Below are positions 45,845 through 56,402 of a stretch of 64,000 nt of DNA, one piece after another. Both the position numbers and the translations under genes were made by a program. The number at the start of each line of letters is the position of its first letter. Position 1 is the first letter of the stretch. This DNA is from Jaapia argillacea MUCL 33604 (taxonomy: Eukaryota; Basidiomycota; Agaricomycetes; Jaapiales; Jaapiaceae): the NCBI GenBank assembly GCA_000697665.1, contig KL197710.1:2269036-2333035 (forward strand). The letters are read 5' to 3'. Under the pieces are notes generated by a model, which was not told the DNA's origin, did no database searches, and saw nothing but the letters and a program-made list of their open reading frames with translations.

Positions 45845-47243
45845 ATGGTTTCCACCGTCGCGGAATTCCCTCAGCCACCTGGTAAAAAGTTAAGATGGGG
45901 CGACGACATAGGGCCAGACGGCAGTAGTGCCCTCAGGCCCCCATCTCCCACAAGTCTGAAACCCAAGCCTCTCACTTGCGAAACACCCAACGCCCGCAGC
46001 TCGAGGACCACGAAACTTCATATCCGGTTCATTCTGGGTCTGATCCTTGGTCAATTATCCATTCTCTCGCTCCTCGGTCTCACCTTCAAATACCTGTTCC
46101 TGGAGTCTTCGGTCTCTGCCTTTGAAACGCGGGGAATCTCTGATTACAACCGTCCGACAGAGTTTGGATTCAACGATGGTGAGATGACACGAGAAGAAGC
46201 GAATGCCGGGTTCGAGTCGGCTGGGTGGTTCAACATGTTGATAGGACAGGTATGTTTCGGTTTCTCTTGGGTCAGGAATCTTATGGACAAGGGTTTAATA
46301 CAGGTCGTTCAGACATATCGCTCGAAATTGAGGGATGATTTACCTGGTGAGGAAGGTGATGAAATTGTTCGGGGACGAATCGAAGATTTTGCCAATAAGA
46401 TGAGACCTACAGACGTCGTCGTACGTCCCCCCTCCTTTCGCCTTCATTTCGTAAGCAAAATTTGAGCTGTCGGGATGTCGTGTAGGGCCACATACGAATT
46501 CACCATGTCAACCTAGGTGTATCTGCACCCCGTGTCTCGGACGTGTATCTATTACCACCAGATGAACATTTTCTACGACCTTCATCCGAGAATGAACTTG
46601 CAAGTTTAATTCTAGCCCCCCTTATACCTGCGCTTTGCGGGAGTCACACATGATACTGATGGGATATCTTGGTTCGGTCTAGCAAGCACGATTTGAAGTA
46701 TCCTATGAAGACTCAGTCTCGATATCGATATCGACAAGTTACAAGTTTGACTATCCTTTCCTCCCCTCCTACCGAGTGCCAGTCTCCCTAGACATAAATC
46801 TCTTGTTTTTCTCTTCACCCGTACGTATTCCTTACATTCCCACCTTTCTCCAGAGCTTACAATCAATATCTTGTCTTTTACAGTTAACGTTTACAGCTCC
46901 CATCCCGATTTACCCTTCGCCAACGTTGACTCTTGCATTGGATCCGCTTCCACCTTCGGAGCCTAGGTTCACACTCCGCCTGCATACGAAGTCGGTGGTG
47001 GGAGGCATGTTCAAAGACTTGCCTCAGGTGAGAGAGTTGGTCGAAGTGGAAGTATGTCTGGCTGTCTACTTTCCTCTCCTGAAAATTTGTAACGACCCTC
47101 GATGATGGGTATAGATCCACAAAGCCATTTCGGAATATGGGGCGTTGAAAATCGTCCTCCCAGATCTATTCAAGAAGCATGAACATGACGATGAGGAAAA
47201 GTCATTCTTTGAATGGGGATGGCGGGCGAGAGTGGGGATGTGA
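45845..47243 (+). CDS. Chimeric MMM1-like paralog, copy C, with kinase-like leader
   Basis: The ATG at 45845 gives MVSTVAEFPQPPGKKLRWGD and then GPDGSSALRPP, resembling the CDK11 start ([31 protein letters not shown]). About 60 residues of leader run in frame into the MMM1 helix GLILGQLSILSLLGLTFKYL. The SMP part follows: FESAGWFNMLIGQ, QTYRSKLRDDLPGEEGDEIV, GHIRIHHVNLGVSAPRVSDV, ARFEVSYEDSVSISISTSYK, VPVSLDINLLFFSSP and IHKAISEYGALKIVLPDLFK. The stop is at 47241-47243. The intron at 46601-46682 begins GCAAGT where copy B has GTAAGT, so it needs GC-AG splicing to keep the frame. If translated as read, it is a fusion with a kinase-derived N-terminal tail placed ahead of the ER anchor. Confidence 0.8.
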
Positions 47244-47797
47244 TTTCGGACTTGAAGGGTAGGGTAGATGTTTCGAGTGTATCGAGGCATCTGACATCTT
47301 GAGATCATTGATGATGATTGCGATTGAGATTATTGATGTTATGTCTGCCCAGGTCTCGTTATATGGAACAGGCGTCCACTGATTATCGCGGCTTGAAATG
47401 GGGCGAGTTGGGGACCTTGGAATGGCGTTTGTGCCGCTACCGATCAGCTTACTGGATGATCCAATGACACCCTCAGGCTCCAAGGTCGTGCCAGGGTCGT
47501 GTCTTGCTTGTTGTGAATTGCTGCGTGGGAAGGTGATCGTGAAGGGGCTTCGCACACGCAGCCACCACGACAGCTCAAGCACCTGATCCTCATGGACGGG
47601 TGGTGGCTTGGGCGACGGTTTCAAACTGCTTTTGATCCTGACTTGATCCCGCCGTGGAACAATGGTCACCACCGTCGCAGAATCTCACAAACCGCCTCCA
47701 AAACCATTAAGATGGGCTAACGACACAGGACAAGACGACTCGTCTCCTCCTCCAACGCAAAACATGCCGAGCCCGAGATCCAAGTCCGAATCGCCCA
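47244..47797 (+). other. Spacer C-D with out-of-frame kinase-like leader
   Basis: The first part (47244-47661) is spacer without a gene. From the ATG at 47662 an open frame reads MVTTVAESHKPPPKPLRWAN and GQDDSSPPP, like the start of copy C and of the kinase gene. This frame does not join the MMM1 frame of copy D: it runs on to a stop near 47949 in another register. It could act as an upstream open reading frame or be a decayed leader. Confidence 0.65.
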
Positions 47798-48965
47798 ATG
47801 CCAAACAAACTTCATCTCACGTTCGCCCAAGGTTTGATCCTTGGTCAAATATCCATCCTGTTGCTCCTTGGTCTCACCCTCAAATACTTGTTTTTGGAAT
47901 CTTCGATAACTGCGTTTGCGAAGTTCCAAGGCAACTATCCTTTCGATAGTTGTTATCACAACCGTTCGACAGAGTTTAAGGTCAAATATGGTGGGTTGAA
48001 AGAAGAGGGCGTGGAGTTCGAGTCGGCCGAGTGGTTCAATATGTTGATAGGACAGGTTAGTTTCGATTTCACTTGGATCGATGGAATTTTATGGACGGGG
48101 ATTTGGTATAGGTCGTTCAGACATATCGCTCGAAATTGAGGGATGATTTACCTGGTGAGGAAGGTAGCGAAATTGCTCGGCGACGAATAGAAGATTTTGC
48201 CAATAAGATGAGACCTACCGACGTCCTCGTACGTGCCCTCCCTTTTCCCCACTTTATTTTGGTACCAAACGCTGATACATTGGGGTGGTGTGTAGGGCCC
48301 CATACGGATTCGTCATGTAAACCTAGGAGTATCCGCACCCCGTCTCTCGCACGCGCGTCTAGTACTACCAGATGAGCTTGAACTCGTAAGTTGAACCCGA
48401 ACCGCCCACTTCACTTGACCCCCACATGATACTGATGAACGCACTTCGGTTCGGAGGTATAGCAAGCGCAATTTGAAGTATCCTACGCAGACTCAGTCTC
48501 GATATCTTTATCGACAACTTATCTGCTCAACCCTCCTATCATCCGTTTCTCTCGATTACCAGTCTCTCTGTCAATATCTCTCTTGAATTTCTCTTCACCC
48601 GTACGTATACCTATTATTCCCACCTTCTCCACCACTTACAACCAGCGGCCCCCCTTTACAGATAACGCTTACAGCTCCGATACCAAGTCACCCCTCACCA
48701 ACCTTGACTCTTGCATTACCTCCACTTTCACCGTCAGATTCCGGGTCCACGCTCGAACTCAATGTGAATTCGGCACTAGGACGCATGGCCACAATAGAAA
48801 ACTTGCCTGTGGTGAGACAGTTGGTCGAGACGAAGGTACATCTACCTGTTGTTCACTTCGCTTGTCTGCAAGTTTGTGACGAACCGGGCGCAGATCCGCA
48901 AAGCCATATCGGAATACGGGACGTTGACGATCGTCCTTCCAGATCTATTCAAAGCGGGAGGATGA
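47798..48965 (+). CDS. MMM1-like paralog, copy D
   Basis: I place the start at 47798 (MPNKLHLTFAQGLILGQIS), which restores an N terminus much like copy A, with helix GLILGQISILLLLGLTLKYL. Next come FESAEWFNMLIGQ, QTYRSKLRDDLPGEEGSEIA, GPIRIRHVNLGVSAPRLSHA, AQFEVSYADSVSISLSTTYL, LPVSLSISLLNFSSP, PSPTLTLALPPLSPSDSGST and IRKAISEYGTLTIVLPDLFK, ending AGG with the stop at 48963-48965. Introns have GT-AG ends. The linker after exon 3 (VLPDELEL) is shorter than in B and C. The upstream ATG at 47662 in another frame may reduce its translation. Confidence 0.78.
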
Positions 48966-49343
48966 GGGTGGCAAGGAGTGTGAACAACGACCAGGAAATA
49001 CTAGCTGCAGGATAGGGTGAAGATCTTGGGCAAAGATGGGGATGGTGTTTCAGCCTTTGGGGTGGGGGGGGTAGATGCTTCGAGTGTATGGATGGATTTG
49101 GTATCTTGGGTTCTTTGCACGATCTCCGGCTCTAATTGAGACGATTACTTACCTTCCATCACACCTTGGGAATTCGCTATGTTCATCGGAGTCCTCCCGT
49201 TCTCGGTATTTTCTGTGGCCTTTGAAACCTTCAGACTGTTGAAGGATCACCATTGTCAGTGTAGCCGGGCCGCTTGCCACGTGGACTGTTCTGCGCATCT
49301 GCTTCCGTCGTTGACTGTTCTTCATCCCACCCTGCATTAAGCA
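48966..49343. promoter_or_regulatory. Spacer and promoter of the CDK11-like gene
   Basis: The first 150 bp resemble the sequence downstream of copy C (shared GTAGATG.TTCGAGTGTAT), showing the duplication extends past the stop codons. The rest should hold the kinase promoter; no gene is visible. Confidence 0.45.
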
Positions 49344-50907
49344 ATGTTTTCAAGCAACGCAGAATCATCTACTCCTTCTCGAAAACGGTCAAGATGGGAT
49401 GACGAGGCAGAACAAGACGACTCTACTGCCCTCCTACCTCCCCTACAGCCAAAAAGACGTTCAAAATCCAAGTCTCTCAAAACTGAGGCTACCGGCGCAA
49501 GCGCTCCTCAACCTCATACTCGTCCACCCCCACCTCTACCAAAACTGCATCCCTCACATAGCATCTATGCACCACCGCGCATCTTCCACCCACCCTTCCT
49601 TCCCTCTCGCTCGGTCTACTCCTACGAACGCCTCAATCAAATCGAAGAAGGTTCCTATGGCGTCGTCTTTCGTGCCCGTGATAAAATCACAGGTGATATA
49701 GTCGCCCTCAAGAAACTAAAGATGGACGAAGAGAAACATGGCTTTCCCATCACCGCGTTGAGGGAGATTAATGCGTTGATGAGTTGTAGACACGAGAATG
49801 TCGTCAATATCAGAGAGGTTGTTGTGGGCGATACGTTGACACAGTACGTGGTGGATTTTTGGTGTGTTACTTAGCTCAAATGTCAATATATCTCTTTTTT
49901 TCTGCTGTTACATGTGAAATCTGGCGTGTCCCGTGGTTTGTATACACGTCCAAGAGTATTTGTGGTCATGGATTTCATCGAGCACGACCTCAAGACCCTC
50001 CTCACACTCATGCCATCTCCCTTCCTCCAATCAGAGATCAAGACCCTCATGATACAATTACTCTCAGCCGTTGGTCATTGTCACGAACGGTGGATCCTTC
50101 ATCGAGATCTCAAAACGAGTAATCTCCTGATGAACAACCGCGGGACGATCAAAGTAGCGGACTTTGGGCTTGCGAGGAGGTATGGTGATCCTGTCGGTGT
50201 GGGTGGGTTGACACAGCTCGTGGTCACGCTTTGGTATCGGTGAGCCAACTAAACTCTTCCAAGACCCGATCAGAATTAACGTCCCAACCACTACAAAGGG
50301 CACCCGAAGTCTTAATGGGAGCCACCACATACTCAACCGCCATCGACATGTGGTCTGTGGGTTGCATCTTTGCCGAACTCCTCCTCAAAGAACCCTTATT
50401 CCAAGCCAAGTCTGAACTCGAACTAATCTCCATGATTTTCAAACTCCTCGGTCCTCCTACTTCCTCTTCGTGGCCCGAATTCTCGTCGTTACCCTTGGCA
50501 AAGTCTCTATCACTTCCTGCACCACATCATGGAGGGATGAGACAGCGCTTTCAGTATTTGACGAATGCAGGTTTGGATTTGATGGGGAAGATGTTGACTT
50601 ATGATCCTGAGAGGAGGATAACAGCGGAGGAGGCCTTGCAGCATCCGTACTTCAAGTATGTAGTTTTTTGTTCCTGGATTGGTCTGTTTGACTTATGGAA
50701 TCATCTAGAGAATCGCCGTTACCGAAGCATCCCGACTTGTTTGGTTCCTTCCCCTCAGCGGCTGCGGGTGAAAAGTTCGTGGCCATGTCCTCTCATTATT
50801 TTCCCATGCTCATCATCAACCTTCATAGGCGCAGGAAATTCGACAGCCCATCAGCTCCTCGGCACGCCATCGACTACAAGCTCATCACCGACTTCGATCT
50901 TGTATAA
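49344..50907 (+). CDS. CDK11-type cyclin-dependent kinase
   Basis: A Ser/Thr kinase of the CDK10/CDK11 (PITSLRE) group, which in other eukaryotes acts with cyclin L in transcription and splicing. An N-terminal tail rich in Lys/Arg ([27 protein letters not shown]) precedes the kinase core: [29 protein letters not shown], the PITALREI helix, [57 protein letters not shown] and [18 protein letters not shown]. The EHDLKTLL and [10 protein letters not shown] motifs point to CDK11 over CDK9, though the cyclin-binding helix reads PITALRE. All catalytic residues (K, HRD, DFG, APE) are present. Four or five introns fit; the tail ends [20 protein letters not shown] then FDLV at the stop 50905-50907. Its 5' end is the source of the leaders in the MMM1 array. 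Confidence 0.9.
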
Positions 50908-51310
50908 TACCAAGGAGACACTGTATATATATCTACAATGCGTACAAGACATCAAGAAAATATGGATGGCCCTTCCGAGGGCCCATTACAATGGGCAAAC
51001 GACAGAGCTACTAATACCGAAGAGACACTGTATATATACCTACAACGTATACAAGACATCAAGAAAATATAGATAGCCCTTCCGAGGGCCCAATTACGAT
51101 GGGCGAACGACAGAGCCACCATGACAACGTAACTATGATATACGGACAAACCAAACTTCCCTGAATGCGAATCAGGGTCTACAGGCATACAGTCCCAGAT
51201 GTCAAGAAATACAGATAGCCCTCACGAGGGCCCAAATTCAATGGGCGACCGGCAGAGCCACCATGACGATGCAATTATGATATACGAACGAACCAAACAT
51301 CCTTGAATGA
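50908..51310. repeat. Three-unit imperfect tandem repeat with GC hairpin core
   Basis: Three related units of about 105-170 bp follow the kinase stop codon. Each has CATCAAGAAAATAT (or GTCAAGAAATAC), GATAGCCC, then CGAGGGCCCA and ATGGGC with GACAGAGC or GGCAGAGC. GGCCCTTCCGAGGGCC at about 50969-50983 can fold into a short stem. Units 2 and 3 also share GCCACCATGAC ... TATGATATACG ... ACCAAAC. Units start near 50908, 51012 and 51185. They could lie in the kinase 3' UTR or mark a separate small element. Confidence 0.8.
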
Positions 51311-51411
51311 CAAAACCTAGATCGTCAAGACCGTAAAGGAGATAGTATCCCAATAAGAAAGAAATCTTCATTACTTATATCCAAAGTCCTCATCCGCTTC
51401 AATGAGTGTCG

Positions 51412-53593
51412 TTAATCTTGAAAAAGCCTCCTCAATTCGTCCCTCATCCTCCTGAACCGCTCTCTTGTCTTCTCCATCTCCCCACACCTATCATAATATT
51501 CTTGCACCTCTTCAATCGTGAAACGAGACTCGGCAGCAATATCTCTTAAGGTTTGATCTACGACGTGGACGTTCGACGAAGGATGGTGGCCATTGGTATG
51601 ACCGTTGGGAGGGTGGTTGATTCGAGGTGGTTGGGGGTTCATAAGGCAACGGGTCGACGAAGTCGAAGTCGCAGCGTCACTATTATTACAATAACTTGAG
51701 TCAATCAGCATGTTGCGATTATGCGAAGGACAGGAAGGTTAGGAGCTTACTTGGGTCGTTGTCTCTTCCTAGCCTCCTCTTCTTCCTCGCTGTTCTTTCG
51801 CTTATTGATAGCCCAAGGAGGGGGCGGAGCAGTCCCAACCCTAACCTGCCACTCTTCATCCGTATCAGCCCCGTCCTCAGTCTTCTTCATGCTTGGCTCC
51901 GGCCCGGTCGCCGCCGTGGCGTCTGCATTGGCGCTAGTGTTCGCGTTATTGATAGGGGTCGGAGGATGGGAGGGTGGACCGTTCGGAGGCGCAGGAAGCC
52001 GACCAGGTGTATGGAGGTATTCGAAGAAGTGTTTGGTCTCTGGGAGGGGTTGGAGAGGGTGTGGATGGTTAGGCTGGGGTTGTTGGTGGTGCGGATGGTG
52101 TGGATGCGGAAGCATAGCTCCTGGGCCATGTGGAGGTGGGGGTTGTATAGGAGGAAGCTCTTGCATAGGATGCGGGGGGTGTAAATGTGCTTGTGGGTAG
52201 GGTTGGCCATGCCCATTCCCATGAACGGGGACTAACGGATACCCCTCTTGAATAACCCTCAACTGACCAACCCTCCCAGGGCCCAACTCTGGTCCAACAG
52301 CTCCGACGTCCCATTCCTCCTCCTCTCCCAGCCCTCCCCCAATACCGTTGTGGTTAAGGTTACTCGGACCGGGAGTCTCAAGTTTAGGTTGCGGCTTCTT
52401 ACGAGGACGTTTGGGCTTTCCTTCTGGGGCTCTGACGTAGCCGTATTGCCCCTTCTCGCCAATGACTGGTTTCTTCTGGGCTACGATGGCTGCGATGCGA
52501 AAGTCGAGACGGGTGGAGTTTTTCTTGTAGCGTTCGCGCCAGGATTGCCACGTGTGACGCGTTACCCACCCATAGTCCGGTTCGTTCGCCTGAAGAGGAT
52601 GGCATGAGGTGCATTTCAATTAAAGAACAAAATAACGGCCTACCATTTCTAGAAGCTGAATATACAACCTATTACCTGTACGACCTCCAGTCTCCTTGTA
52701 TGGTATCTTGGTAGCGATCCAATTACACAGTCGTTCCTCGTCTTGCGGTGTAAACTGCATCCGTCTGTATACCCCAGTTAAACCTAACCTGAAGGGCGGG
52801 TATAAGTAAAGACGTACTCTTCACCGGGCCGTCTCCCGCCTGGATTCTTGTACACCACTGGCGTAAACTCAACGACGTTGTTCTCGATACATTTCTTCAC
52901 CCAAAGGTAGGATTCGATGTATTTCTCGGGGACACCTTGGTAGCTGCCGACGAGGTTCTCGAACACGTCTGTCGCGGGGTCGGCGAGAATGACGCGAGCG
53001 GATTGTTGCGAAGCTGTGGGGTCACCTCCGGAGTGCTGGCAAAACCAAACGTTAGCGTCATAGCGCTCATCAAAACCTCAGATAACTGGGGGGATGTGCG
53101 GCGTACCTGGATCCGCTGACTCAAAGCCTGCCTGGCGTTGGGATTTGCGATACTGGGATGTATATGAAACTTCATCGGTTCGCCCTTGTGGGTAAAGATC
53201 TGCTTCAGCAGTTGCCCCTCGATCTTACAGGCCTCGACATAGGTATAAGGCACAAAGTGTCTTTCTGGGCGGTCTGCTGTGAGCCAACATAGCCGAAGGC
53301 GCTCCTCTTCGGCCGTTCCGGGTTGAACGAGGACAAAGCCAACTCTTGGTACTTTGGATTCGACTCTACCTCCGAGTGACTATCAAATGGGTGTTCAGAA
53401 ACGAGAGATCGGAGAAGTGGGCGAGTACATACTGTGATAGTTTCGCAGAGTTCGGCCTGGATTTCCGGGGCAAGGTCTTTTTGGATAAAGAACTTGACTG
53501 CCAGGCCGTTTGCGTCCTGGAATATTGGCTGTTAAATGAATAGAGGATGATGAGATGGATATTCAGGGATAAATAAGGGGATGTAAGCACCAT
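51412..53593 (-). CDS. Rap1-like telomere protein (BRCT plus Rap1-type Myb)
   Basis: Rap1 proteins sit at telomeres, through DNA or a TRF partner. The N terminus PIFQDANGLAVKFFIQKDLA then LGGRVESKVPRVGFVLVQPG and RPERHFVPYTYVEACKIEGQ resembles a BRCT domain. After GYF-free linker exons with YQGVPEKYIESYLWVKKCIE comes the Myb: MQFTPQDEERLCNWIATKIP, ETGGRTGNRLYIQLLEM and ANEPDYGWVTRHTWQSWRER then YKK, matching the Rap1 Myb pattern (GNxLYxxL, HTxQSWRxRY). A Pro/His-rich linker ends in a basic cluster KRQRPK. The C-terminal segment TIEEVQEYYDRCGEMEKTRE is a predicted helix. The start I favour is an ATG at 53591-53593 with an intron directly after it, giving a 3-bp first coding exon. Six or so introns; DNA target not shown. 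Confidence 0.82.
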
Positions 53594-54512
53594 GGCGTGC
53601 GGCAACGAGGGGAGGGGGAGTTAGGAAATAAGGTTAGGGTAACATCCAGAGGTTAGGGTTGTTTGCCTCTGTATTTGTTTGGCCTCAAACTCCGCAAAAT
53701 TCATATTTATCCACATCTTATATTTGCACCCTTCAATCGTGGCCTCAAAGAATCCCATCGTCCTTTACACCCGTGCCGACACGAGGCCTCCACCCGTTTC
53801 TGCAGCCCCAAGGCCTTTGTCAACTCGAAAGCAATCCTTTCTACCAAACACCCCGATCGTACCGCTACGAAACTCCGGGCCAATTTACCCTATCGAGCCC
53901 TTATCACACACACGTTGGGCTATATCCGATGATTTTCGCTTCCACGTGTCAACCACATGCCACTGGGAAGACGCCCAACCCCGGGCCAGCCAAGCTGTTT
54001 GCAAAACTCGTGTAGCAGGGCAGACATGCATGCAAGGGTTGTATCACTAAATTATGTCGTCTCATTGAAAATTTGCGTCCTTTTATTGCATCGTGTCGCT
54101 CCCAGTACGTGAATTCTGTCAAACCGGAACTCCCCCATCACTTGATGACGTCGTTGCCGAGCTCTGGAAATATTCCTCCTCAAATCGAGCCCTGCTCGGG
54201 TACCATGTGGAGCGATATGACAATACCAGCTGGTAGACCATTCGAAATTCTTTTATCTTGTCATCTGTCCCCGCAGCACACGTGTTGAGCGACAAGTGCT
54301 CGGAACAACATGCCTTCTCGGCGAGGGGTTGGGGTTGCACTCATCATCCACTACATTCTCATCCTCGAGCCTCATGTAGAGATCCAATACAGACTTTCCA
54401 CTTCCTGTCCTACGGATATACATACATTCAATAAAGCACCCATTCGTTGAACTCTAGACCATCCGTTTGAGTATTGATCATAAACAATCCAAGAAATACA
54501 CGACAGAAATGA
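53594..54512. promoter_or_regulatory. Intergenic region with two TTAGGG motifs upstream of the Rap1-like gene
   Basis: Two TTAGGG sequences lie at 53634-53639 and 53653-53658, about 40 and 60 bp before the Rap1-like ATG on the minus strand. TTAGGG is the telomere repeat of many fungi and the site of TRF/Tbf1-type Myb factors. The rest of this 919-bp gap shows only short open frames without ATG starts or known motifs, and AATAAA at about 54430. Confidence 0.5.
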
Positions 54513-56402
54513 TCAAGGTAAAACCTTCCCGGGGTTCATGATACCATTCGGGTCGAATACCTGCTTGATTCTCTTCATCATCTCGATGGCCGTGTTTGAC
54601 TTTGAGTAATGGAGGGCGTGGGTTTTCATAACGCCCACACCATGTTCAGCTGAGATGGAACCTTTGTATTTTGCTACGAAAACCGGTCAGGAAACACTAC
54701 TGTGACGAGAACGGATACGTGGTACATACCGACGAGTTCGTAGACGAAAGGCTCAAGAGCAGCTTCAATCTCGGGTGTATAAGCGTCCGCGACAACGTTT
54801 AGGTGGAGATTCCCTGTATCCGTTTCATCAGCTCACAAGGTCCGTTTCCACAATGGTGCACACTTACCATCACCAACATGCCCATACCCAATGACATGCT
54901 TCACGGCTTTAGGACCCAACAACCCCTTCTCCCTCAACCTCTCCCTCGTAACATCCACCACATCCTTGAATGAGCTCAAAGGCACCGAGATATCATACTT
55001 GTACGCCTTGCCCTCTTTCGAAACAGCTTCAGTGACACCCTCACGAAGCGCCCACATCGAAGCAAACTGTGCCGGAGTTTGTGACATGACTCCAGTATTA
55101 ATGATGGGTTTGTCGGCGGTCATAAGCGTCTCGAGGAGCTCGTTTAGTTTCTTCCACCCCAGACCAAAATATCAGCCAAATAATACCCATTAAACAGAAT
55201 TAAAGCCTCACCTCTTCGTCATGCTCCCTCTTACCGCCACTTGTCTCAATCAATACAAAACAAGCAGCCCCCTCCACATCCTCATCATTCAACGCCCTCC
55301 CCTGCCCATGCTTAACCGCCAAATCATAAGCCGTCCTATCAATATACTCAAACGCCGACATAATCTCCGAAAGTTGCCTCTTGGCAGTCTTGAACAGTGG
55401 CAACACACACTCAAAAGACGGTAACGCCAAAATCACATTATTCGAAGCTTGTGGCGCAGGAGGCGTCAAGATCGAGACACCGGTGATGATGCCCAAAGTG
55501 CCTTCTGCACCGATGAAGAGTTGTTTGAGATCGTAGCCTGTACAACGACATGAGTATGAGGGAGGTATACTGCATGTCGGGATGATTCGTGAAAACGAAC
55601 CAGTATTGTCTTTGCGGAGAGTAGAGAGGAGGTCGAGGATGGTTCCATCTGGTAAAACGACTTCCAGACCGAGGACGGTGCCGTGAAGAGACCCATAACG
55701 CATGAGTCGCAGACCACCCGCATTGGTAGCTACATTGCCACCAATTTGGCAACTTTCGGGAGATGAGGACGTGGTTTGTGGATGGAAAGGACAGAGACGT
55801 GACGTACCTGCCCTTGGCGCCCAAATCAACAGGCATGATATGGTTTTGGGGAGCAATATAGTCGGTAAGAGATTGAAGGACACATCCAGCGTCTGCCACC
55901 AAGATACCTATACCACCATCGTACAAACTGCCATAAGCCATACATCCTGCCAACCCATAATAAACGCATACCAACCAGAAACAGCATCAAAATGTCGAAC
56001 ATTCGACATGTTACCCAAATTCACCACTACCTCTCCACTACCCGTAGGCACGCTACCCCCTACCAACCCCGTGTTCCCTCCTTGTGGCACCACCCCAATC
56101 CTCTTCTCATTACAATACTTCACAATCTCACTAACCTCCTGCGTCGTCCTCGGTCTCAACACAGTTGTGCTCGTACCCTTGTACCTCCCGATCCAATCAG
56201 TGTTGTAAGGGTCTAGTTCGGATGCGGGGAGTTTGGAGGGTGAGAGGGTGGAGAGGATTGAGGAGGGTTGGAGTATGGAGGAGAAGTAGGCTAGGTCTTT
56301 TTCGGTTACTGGGTTTAGGCGGGGAGATGGGGCGACGGAATGAGACCATCGTCGTGAGGATTGGAGAGCCAAACGGCGGGCGGCCTGGCGGGTTGGGAAC
56401 AT
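54513..56402 (-). CDS. DLD2: D-2-hydroxyglutarate dehydrogenase, mitochondrial (FAD)
   Basis: The enzyme oxidises D-2-hydroxyglutarate to 2-oxoglutarate (yeast Dld2/Dld3 couple this to pyruvate or an electron acceptor). The N terminus [20 protein letters not shown] is an arginine-rich mitochondrial presequence. The FAD-binding PCMH domain reads [36 protein letters not shown], then [40 protein letters not shown] and [20 protein letters not shown]. The C-terminal domain has [42 protein letters not shown] and [14 protein letters not shown], ending [13 protein letters not shown]. This follows yeast Dld2 almost motif by motif, with the flavin-linked HVGDGNLH and SAEHG signatures. About seven introns. 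D-lactate dehydrogenase is the alternative, less likely. Confidence 0.93.

Larger units (their letters stand above)
42098..48965 (+). repeat. Tandem array of four MMM1-like genes (copies A-D)
   Basis: Four direct copies lie at 42098-43502 (A), 44082-45328 (B), 45845-47243 (C) and 47798-48965 (D), each with six exons in the same order and similar intron sites. Exon 2 is almost identical in protein sequence in all four (QTYRSKxRDDLPGxEGxEI then ANKMRPT). B and C are the closest pair even in introns. C and D, and the end of B's leader, carry sequence resembling the 5' coding region of the kinase gene at 49344, so the duplicated unit spanned the MMM1-kinase border. Confidence 0.9.

Noticed and set aside
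49344-50907. Calling the kinase CDK9 on the basis of PITALRE
   Set aside because: The rest of the core ([26 protein letters not shown] with LMGATTYST) fits the CDK10/CDK11 group better.
53659-54050. Three overlapping plus-strand open frames
   Set aside because: They begin with TTG or GTG codons, and I find neither an ATG exon to join nor a known motif. Kept only as intergenic sequence.
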